Part shown: positions 5,144-10,479 of the stretch, piece after piece
Layout: each line of letters opens with the position of its first letter
How positions within the stretch are numbered: the stretch's first letter is position 1
Source of the DNA: Thermoplasmatota archaeon
GTDB lineage: Archaea > Thermoplasmatota > E2 > DHVEG-1
Reading direction: 5' to 3'
NCBI GenBank assembly: GCA_030612095.1
Contig: JAUWOO010000055.1
Location: 1 to 10,479, forward strand
DNA: 10,479 nt
Translations under genes and position numbers: made by a program
The notes under the pieces: model-generated
The model's input: only the letters and a program-made list of their open reading frames with translations
The model's database searches: none
What the model was told of the DNA's origin: nothing

Positions 5144-8032
5144 ATGTGCAATATGGGGGTACACAAAATTAGCATCTATAATACATTATCAATCTCAAGA
5201 TTGTTACTTGTTGTAATGATATCAAGTTTTCTTATATTTCCAGGTATAGTAGACCCTGTTTATCCAATGAAAAATAGCGCAAATATAAACCCAAAAATCG
5301 TAACCAAGCTTTCCAAAGAAATAGAAATCCCATCTGGATCTGACTATTACATAAAGTTTTCTTCAGAAAAATTAACTTTAGATGATGAAGAAGTCACCCC
5401 TCATGCTTCAGGACTATCTGATAAAGTAAAAGAGGCCATAGCAAAATCTCCACACTGGATCCAAAGAGATCTGACTAGACAATTCCAATCTCTTAGCAAC
5501 CCAGAAGAATACGCAGATCTTATACTAGACTCAAGTAAAAAATATGTCGATGAAATAGCGTTTTCCATAGCCTGCTCCCCACTAGGAAATGTTCCTCAGA
5601 TTGAAGTTATTCAAGATAACGTGTTTTATCTGTATGATAATGACGAGGGTATAAAGTATGCTGACATTGTAGATTATGACGATGGATCAGGCGATTATTA
5701 TTCCACCATCAGATATGTAGTCACCGAGAATGGAACTGAAAAACAACTTGAATATCCTAAGGAAATTTATTATTGGTATGTTGTACATCCTGAATTGGCA
5801 GGTGGAAATGCAAAATATATCTATGAAGAGTTTTGGCGCGATTATCTTTTCAATCATAATGATCTAGGTTATCCATTATTAAAGGAGAAAATGTCAAACA
5901 TAGACTACCTGTGGGACTGCGAGTCATATTCTCAAGGAAAAGACAGGCTTTGGAAAGATAGTATGAAAGAACATCCAACAGCCATTGAAGGGATAAGCTA
6001 CTGGGTTGGAAAAACCGTACCTCACGGGGCTATAGGAGATAGACCCAGTCAACCTAACTGGATTGCGCATGAACATAATGGATGGTGTGGAGAATTACAA
6101 AGAATAGCCGTTGCTGCACAAAGAGCGTTACTGGTACCATCAGTTGGTGCATCTAATATTGGTGAAGATCATGTGTGGAGGGAGTTTTACGAGAGAGGAT
6201 GGCATGAAAACGATAATTGGTGGACTGATAGTGGCGGGGCTGTAGATAAACCGGATGTGTATGCATATGGCTGGGGAAAAAACATGTCAGCTGTATATGC
6301 ATGGAATGGAGATGGCTCCATTTATGAGGTAACACCAAGATATATCCATTCTGAAGATAGAATAACTGTGAAATTTGTTGTAAACGATATCTTTATGCGC
6401 CCTGTCGATGGTGCTCTAGTAACTGTACTAGTCGAGGGGTTAAAGGACATTACATGGTATAAAAACAAAATATGGGAAAAAATTGAAGAGATTTGGGACA
6501 ATTTGCCTCAATTTATCAAAGGAAAAATACTGCAAAATATCTACGATAAAATACAGGAAAGATTCGAAGAAATTCCGGACATAGTAGATGGAGCAACTAT
6601 AGCAATATGGAATTATACCGACATAAATGGAGAATGTACATTTGAACTTGGAAAAAATCTTGAGTATATCTTCCTGATTCAACAGGCCAACTTAAAAAAT
6701 CCATGGCCACTTTCCAAGAACAACGCCCTTAGAGTTCTTCGCAATCATGAAGACGCTACATTTAATGTAATCTTTGCAGACTTTTCAAATAAGATTCAAC
6801 AACATCAAAGCAAAGAAATACCCAAAGGAAATTATCTTTTTGATGTTTCTTTTGACACAAAATCGCACCAACTTCAAAGAAATGTCAGGAATGGGGACAT
6901 CGGAATTTACAACCATGAAGGAAAAATAGATTTCTTTGTTTTGGATGAAGAAAACTTTGAAAAATATAAGAATGGTAAAAAATTTAACTGCTTTAACTAT
7001 CTTGAGGAAAACAAAGCAGACATGGAATTTAGTGCCAGTAAAAAAGATTGGTACATAGTATTCAGAAATCACGCCCGTCGGACAAATGTTATTATAAATT
7101 TTTCAATTCAAGTTGAGGTTTCTACTGATATGGGTAGAGTTCAAATTGTTTCTCCGAACACAAGTATTTTTGAGAATCCTGTTTTCAATGTCGGCGAGAT
7201 CGTTAACATCACTGGAATTGCAACTGACAATATAACTACTGTATCAATTAATGGTAAAATCATGGAAATATCTACAGTAAATTGTGAGTGGTTTTACCCA
7301 TGGAATACCGCTGGTTTGATACCGCAAGAATATTTGATCACCGCAGAATGTAGTGATGCACAGGATGAGATATCGATAAAATTAGTGGATGCAATTCCCC
7401 CCGTAGTAAAAATAGAAAATCCTTTGGAAGGAGCAATTTTTGAAAAAGAATCAATTATTATTTCAGGCAATAGTTGGGACAATCTTGGTATTGAGGGAGT
7501 TGAAGTTGCGTTAGACGATAGTGACTTTAGAGAAGCATACGGCAAAGAAAACTGGTCCATTGAGTGGGATGTAGGTGAATTTGAGCTAGGTAGTCACATA
7601 ATTTCTGCAAGAGCAGTTGATGTGACTGGGAGAATTTCGGTGCACAACATATCTATTGTTGTAAATGAAAGTGGACATGATTGGAAACCGCAAATCAATG
7701 ATTTCTACCATAAACCAGAGAATCCATTAAACGTCAGCAATGTAGTATTATACGCAAACGTTACCAGTTCAAGCCCTTTTGACGTTAAAAAAGTTGTTTT
7801 ATATTGTGATGATGGCACCGAGATTAATTCTTACGAAATGTATATGTATGGCGAGAATCCTATGCAGAGTCGTCACGATGAGGATCCTCTAAAAAATGAA
7901 TCAAACAATCCCATATTTGGTTTTGAACTCGGGCAATTTTCAACTGGTAAAACCATAACATACTGGATTGTTGCATATGATGTTGCAAATAATTCTAGAC
8001 CATCTTGTGAAAAATCTTTCACGATAGAGTAA
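5144..8032 (+). CDS. Predicted secreted transglutaminase-like protein with beta-sandwich / Ig-like modules
   Basis: This 962-residue protein begins with a signal peptide: the hydrophobic run LLLVVMISSFLIFPGIV follows a polar, weakly basic start. A transglutaminase-like core lies at about 300-370. GWCGEL gives Cys315 and DHVWREFY gives His343, and an acidic residue in NDNWWTD (about 357-362) completes a Cys-His-Asp triad. A carboxypeptidase-regulatory-like beta domain follows (about 405-530), split by an insertion rich in charged helix. Next comes a module with FFVLDEENFEKYKNGK and WYIVFRNH (about 530-660), then three Ig-like modules from about 663, 751 and 848. Many N-x-S/T sites in the C-terminal half suggest a glycosylated extracellular protein. 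There is no C-terminal membrane anchor or sorting signal. The frame opens at a TTG (5099); I take the ATG at 5144, with 5153 as an alternative. The core could cross-link proteins or act as a thiol protease; the substrate is unknown. Confidence 0.75.
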   Translation: MCNMGVHKISIYNTLSISRLLLVVMISSFLIFPGIVDPVYPMKNSANINPKIVTKLSKEIEIPSGSDYYIKFSSEKLTLDDEEVTPHASGLSDKVKEAIAKSPHWIQRDLTRQFQSLSNPEEYADLILDSSKKYVDEIAFSIACSPLGNVPQIEVIQDNVFYLYDNDEGIKYADIVDYDDGSGDYYSTIRYVVTENGTEKQLEYPKEIYYWYVVHPELAGGNAKYIYEEFWRDYLFNHNDLGYPLLKEKMSNIDYLWDCESYSQGKDRLWKDSMKEHPTAIEGISYWVGKTVPHGAIGDRPSQPNWIAHEHNGWCGELQRIAVAAQRALLVPSVGASNIGEDHVWREFYERGWHENDNWWTDSGGAVDKPDVYAYGWGKNMSAVYAWNGDGSIYEVTPRYIHSEDRITVKFVVNDIFMRPVDGALVTVLVEGLKDITWYKNKIWEKIEEIWDNLPQFIKGKILQNIYDKIQERFEEIPDIVDGATIAIWNYTDINGECTFELGKNLEYIFLIQQANLKNPWPLSKNNALRVLRNHEDATFNVIFADFSNKIQQHQSKEIPKGNYLFDVSFDTKSHQLQRNVRNGDIGIYNHEGKIDFFVLDEENFEKYKNGKKFNCFNYLEENKADMEFSASKKDWYIVFRNHARRTNVIINFSIQVEVSTDMGRVQIVSPNTSIFENPVFNVGEIVNITGIATDNITTVSINGKIMEISTVNCEWFYPWNTAGLIPQEYLITAECSDAQDEISIKLVDAIPPVVKIENPLEGAIFEKESIIISGNSWDNLGIEGVEVALDDSDFREAYGKENWSIEWDVGEFELGSHIISARAVDVTGRISVHNISIVVNESGHDWKPQINDFYHKPENPLNVSNVVLYANVTSSSPFDVKKVVLYCDDGTEINSYEMYMYGENPMQSRHDEDPLKNESNNPIFGFELGQFSTGKTITYWIVAYDVANNSRPSCEKSFTIE

Positions 8033-8065
8033 ACTCCAAGATTTTATCATCATCGAGTTTGACGT

Positions 8066-8269
8066 TTATTTCTTGCCGTAGGTGTAGTTGATTTCACGTT
8101 GGATTTCACGATAAAGTTTTGCCCCCTCGTTCAGGACATCTTTTTCCATCAAAACAGATAATGCTTCTTCACCGATTATCTTCATTAGTTCTCTTACTTC
8201 GTTCCTATGTGTTTTTGCATATTTCACTATGGCATCAATACTTTCCTCGTCGAGCGTTATTTTTACCAT
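8066..8269 (-). CDS. Small helical protein of 67 residues, function unknown
   Basis: The frame is open ten codons further upstream, but the ATG at 8269 is chosen because GGAG lies seven bases before it. The protein begins with a short strand-like segment, VKITLDEE, then is almost wholly predicted helix with alternating acidic and basic residues, ending in TYGKK. There are no cysteines, membrane helices or secretion signals. The opening resembles the first strand of ribbon-helix-helix DNA-binding proteins, but the next part does not clearly give the helix-turn-helix spacing, so I do not name it. It converges on the secreted-protein gene (33 bases between stop codons) and has its own TATA-like box. 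It does not form an operon with either neighbour. Confidence 0.65.
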   Translation of the reverse strand: MVKITLDEESIDAIVKYAKTHRNEVRELMKIIGEEALSVLMEKDVLNEGAKLYREIQREINYTYGKK

Positions 8270-8323
8270 TTTATTTCTCCTTAAACTTATGAAACTCAAG
8301 TCACTGCGTCAAGTAATTTCCCA

Positions 8324-8331
8324 TTTATAAA
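8324..8331 (-). promoter_or_regulatory. TATA box for the 67-residue gene
   Basis: A perfect TTTATAAA predicts a transcript start near 8302 and a leader of about 33 bases that contains the GGAG site. The box is palindromic, but the nearest rightward start codon is 150 bases away, so leftward use is the natural reading. Confidence 0.5.
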
Positions 8332-8446
8332 TCTTAGTGTGCCTCTGTCCCCCGGTTATCTTTTCCACACATTTCTTTCAAGTTTTCACCCCCAGTTTGT
8401 CAAAAATTACTATTTGCCTCATTTTTCATCATGTCAAATAAAAACC

Positions 8447-8454
8447 TTTTAATA
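8447..8454 (+). promoter_or_regulatory. TATA-like box for ABCE1
   Basis: TTTTAATA after an A/C-rich AAAACC (a plausible TFB recognition element) ends 27 bases before the ATG at 8481. The predicted transcript start is within a few bases of the start codon, and there is no Shine-Dalgarno site, so the mRNA is near-leaderless. Confidence 0.45.
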
Positions 8455-8480
8455 ACCACTTATTTTCTCATGCCGTAACC

Positions 8481-10253
8481 ATGCGTATAGCCGTACTGAT
8501 AAAAGACAGGTGTAAACCAAAGAATTGTTCTATGGAATGCATAAAATTCTGCCCTAGGGTGAGAGCTGGAGATGAAACCGTCACCAAAGGAGAAGATGGC
8601 AAGCCCGTCATTTCAGAGGAACTCTGCGTTGGATGTGGAATCTGTGTTCATAAATGCCCCTTCGACGCTATAAAAATCATTGGTCTTGCAGAAGAACTTA
8701 AGACCGATCTTGTACACCAATTTGATCAAAATGGATTTAGATTGTTTAGACTCCCCACCCCAAAAAAAGGAAGTTGTATGGGTGTCCTTGGTCCAAACGG
8801 AATCGGGAAAACAACAGCAATTAAGCTTCTATCTGGACAGATGAAACCAAACTTGGGGGATTATGACGATGAACCTTCATGGGAAGACGTTTTAGAATAC
8901 TATGCAGGAACAGAGCTCCATGATCATTTTAAGAGTCTGGCAAATAAAGAAATCAAGAGTGTTGTAAAGCCGCAGTATGTTGATAGACTACCAAAGATAA
9001 TGAAGGGGAAAATCAGAGACGTACTTAAGAAAGCAGATACTTCTGGAACATTTGACATCGTTGTTGAAAAACTAGGCATAGCCAACATTCTTGATAAAGA
9101 TATAGGAAAAGGTACTATTTCTGGTGGCGAATTGCAACTTGTATCGATAGCAGCGGCGCTCCTCAAAGACGTTGATCTGTATTTTTTCGATGAACCTTCT
9201 TCATATCTTGATATTCATCAGCGATTAAAGGTTGCACATATAATCAAAGAGCTGTCAGAAGAGAGAAAGGTACTGGTCATAGAACACGACCTAGCGGTTT
9301 TAGATTTTCTCTGTGATAACGTACATCTCGTATATGGTGATGAGGGAGCGTATGGTGTTGTAACTCATCCCCGTGGTGTACGTCATGCAATAAACACCTA
9401 TCTCTCAGGATATCTCAAGGAGGAAAACATTCGATTTGGGGAAAAAATTGAGTTTTTTGCACATCCTCCAAAGAAAAGACAGGAAATGAATATACTCATC
9501 ACGTACGATAACTTATCAAAGTCATTCAAAGAATTCTCCCTAGAAATCGAAAGAGGCGTCATCAGACAAGGTGAAATAATTGGTATTGTTGGCCCTAATG
9601 CCATAGGAAAGACAACCTTTGTAAAGATGTTGTCTGGTGTCATAGAACCTTCAAGTGGAAAGATAGAATATGACATAAAGGTAAGCTATAAGCCTCAGTA
9701 CATAACGCCAGATTTCAGTGGGACTGTCAGAGAGTTTTTTGAATGGAAGGCGCAACAGTTATTCACATCGCCCTTTTTTAAAGCAGAAATATTCAAACCA
9801 TTGAATCTGAAATATCTTCTTGATAAGCAAATGGATACATTGTCTGGTGGGGAACTACAAAGGGTCGCAATTGCTAATTCTCTTGTCCAGGAAGCCGATA
9901 TCTACCTAATCGATGAACCCTCCGCATATCTAGACAGCGAACAAAGAATGATTGCCTCAAGAACTGTTAGAAGAGTAATAGAAAAGTCAGGAAAATCAGC
10001 CATGATTGTGGATCATGACGTATATTTCATTGACATGATAAGTGACGCTTTGATAGTGTTTGACGGGGAACCTGGAAAAAATGGCAAGGGACGTGGGCCT
10101 TTTAGTTTGCATGAAGGTATGAACCGTTTCCTAAAAGACGTAGATATTACGTTTCGTAGAGATGAAGAAACACATAGACCAAGGGTAAACAAGCCTGGTT
10201 CATATATGGACAGAACACAGAGACAAGACGGGGAATACTATTACAGCATGTGA
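8481..10253 (+). CDS. ABCE1 / Rli1 ribosome-recycling ATPase
   Basis: This 590-residue soluble ATPase splits ribosomes into subunits after termination or rescue, working with aRF1 or Pelota. The N-terminus carries two 4Fe-4S sites: C11, C16, C20, C24 and C49, C52, C55, C59. Two nucleotide-binding domains follow. The first has Walker A GPNGIGKT (104-111), signature SGGELQ (214-219), Walker B LYFFDEP (233-239) and H-switch IEHD. The second has GPNAIGKT (371-378), SGGELQ (455-460), LIDEP with its Asp at 478, and VDHD. Both catalytic sites therefore look intact. The length is normal for archaea, and the start at MRIAVLIKDRCKP is the family's usual one. It is transcribed alone from its own TATA-like box. 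This is among the most conserved archaeal and eukaryotic genes, and its presence marks the DNA as archaeal. Confidence 0.97.
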   Translation: MRIAVLIKDRCKPKNCSMECIKFCPRVRAGDETVTKGEDGKPVISEELCVGCGICVHKCPFDAIKIIGLAEELKTDLVHQFDQNGFRLFRLPTPKKGSCMGVLGPNGIGKTTAIKLLSGQMKPNLGDYDDEPSWEDVLEYYAGTELHDHFKSLANKEIKSVVKPQYVDRLPKIMKGKIRDVLKKADTSGTFDIVVEKLGIANILDKDIGKGTISGGELQLVSIAAALLKDVDLYFFDEPSSYLDIHQRLKVAHIIKELSEERKVLVIEHDLAVLDFLCDNVHLVYGDEGAYGVVTHPRGVRHAINTYLSGYLKEENIRFGEKIEFFAHPPKKRQEMNILITYDNLSKSFKEFSLEIERGVIRQGEIIGIVGPNAIGKTTFVKMLSGVIEPSSGKIEYDIKVSYKPQYITPDFSGTVREFFEWKAQQLFTSPFFKAEIFKPLNLKYLLDKQMDTLSGGELQRVAIANSLVQEADIYLIDEPSAYLDSEQRMIASRTVRRVIEKSGKSAMIVDHDVYFIDMISDALIVFDGEPGKNGKGRGPFSLHEGMNRFLKDVDITFRRDEETHRPRVNKPGSYMDRTQRQDGEYYYSM

Positions 10254-10265
10254 ATACAATAATTG

Positions 10266-10277
10266 TAAATATTAAAT
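10266..10277 (+). promoter_or_regulatory. TATA-like box for the 50-residue gene
   Basis: TAAATATTAAAT ends 25 bases before the ATG at 10302, the same geometry as the other near-leaderless genes of this window. It supports that small gene being real and starting at its first ATG. Confidence 0.4.
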
Positions 10278-10301
10278 GTACATTTTGATAATCTTGATCG
10301 A

Positions 10302-10454
10302 ATGGTTCGTGGGATAGGCAAAATAGAAAAAAAGAAGAAAAAGAAAGGTTTGATGGCTGATAAGGATTACATCACGGAGGCTTATCTTCAGGGCGGAAAG
10401 GCAGTGGGGAAAATCTGTAAAAAACGACTGAATAAACAAAAAGAGGAAGAATAA
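10302..10454 (+). CDS. Small lysine-rich protein of 50 residues, function unknown
   Basis: The frame encodes 50 residues. A basic start with six lysines in a row (10-15) is followed by a compact segment, MADKDYITEAYLQGGKAVG, with one Cys at residue 39 and a highly charged KQKEEE end. The strong positive charge (about 18 Lys/Arg) suggests binding to nucleic acid or ribosomes, but I recognise no family. The first ATG fits the TATA-like box; a second start at residue 18 has a weak AAAGG in front and would give 33 residues. It begins 48 bases after ABCE1 on the same strand, so it may also be reached by read-through from that gene. A T5 run 12 bases after the stop (10466-10470) could be a terminator. 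Confidence 0.45.
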   Translation: MVRGIGKIEKKKKKKGLMADKDYITEAYLQGGKAVGKICKKRLNKQKEEE

Positions 10455-10479
10455 CTGATTGGCTCTTTTTAGAATTTCT

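Noticed and set aside
6153..7560. Several antisense open frames of 60-95 codons inside the secreted-protein gene
   Set aside because: They oppose a long, well-supported coding frame, lack promoters or ribosome sites, and have no recognisable domains.
8270..8299. Ten-residue N-terminal extension of the 67-residue protein
   Set aside because: The GGAG site seven bases before the internal ATG falls inside this extension and clearly marks the shorter start.

Overview
The window looks archaeal, most likely from an uncultivated euryarchaeon of the Thermoplasmatota type. It carries a full ABCE1 (Rli1) and an eRF1-fold protein with an archaeal-type domain 3. Almost every gene has a TATA-like box about 25-30 bases before its ATG, and the genome is AT-rich. 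The phylum is inference; the archaeal domain is well supported.

Layout. Positions 1-35 (minus) hold only the first 11 codons of a gene leaving the left edge, with a signal-peptide-like start. Positions 258-4082 (minus) hold three co-directional genes. Transcribed first is a Vms1/ANKZF1-like (eRF1-fold) candidate peptidyl-tRNA hydrolase with GGWSQ in place of the release-factor GGQ. It is followed by the two halves of the saccharopine pathway as separate proteins: lysine-ketoglutarate reductase, then saccharopine dehydrogenase. In animals and plants these two are fused as AASS/LKR-SDH.

Divergent from this block, at 4196-5010 (plus), is a Cas4/RecB-like nuclease with all the family landmarks. 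It also carries two predicted membrane helices between its N-terminal Cys segment and the nuclease core. Its reading frame is broken exactly between the two helices, next to a strong Shine-Dalgarno-like octamer. It is the most unusual object here. No CRISPR array or other cas gene is visible.

At 5144-8032 (plus) lies a large predicted secreted protein with a transglutaminase-like Cys-His-Asp core followed by several beta-sandwich modules. It converges on a small helical protein of 67 residues (8066-8269, minus). ABCE1 follows (8481-10253, plus), then a 50-residue lysine-rich protein (10302-10454).

How the genes work together. The two lysine genes very likely act in sequence on one pathway. 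The Vms1-like protein and ABCE1 both act on ribosomes, one in stalled-chain release and the other in subunit splitting, and sit about 4.4 kb apart; a functional link is only a suggestion. The nuclease and the secreted transglutaminase-like protein have no evident partner in the window. Promoter geometry divides the genes into near-leaderless ones (Vms1-like, nuclease, secreted protein, ABCE1, the 50-residue gene) and ones with clear Shine-Dalgarno sites (both lysine genes, the 67-residue gene).
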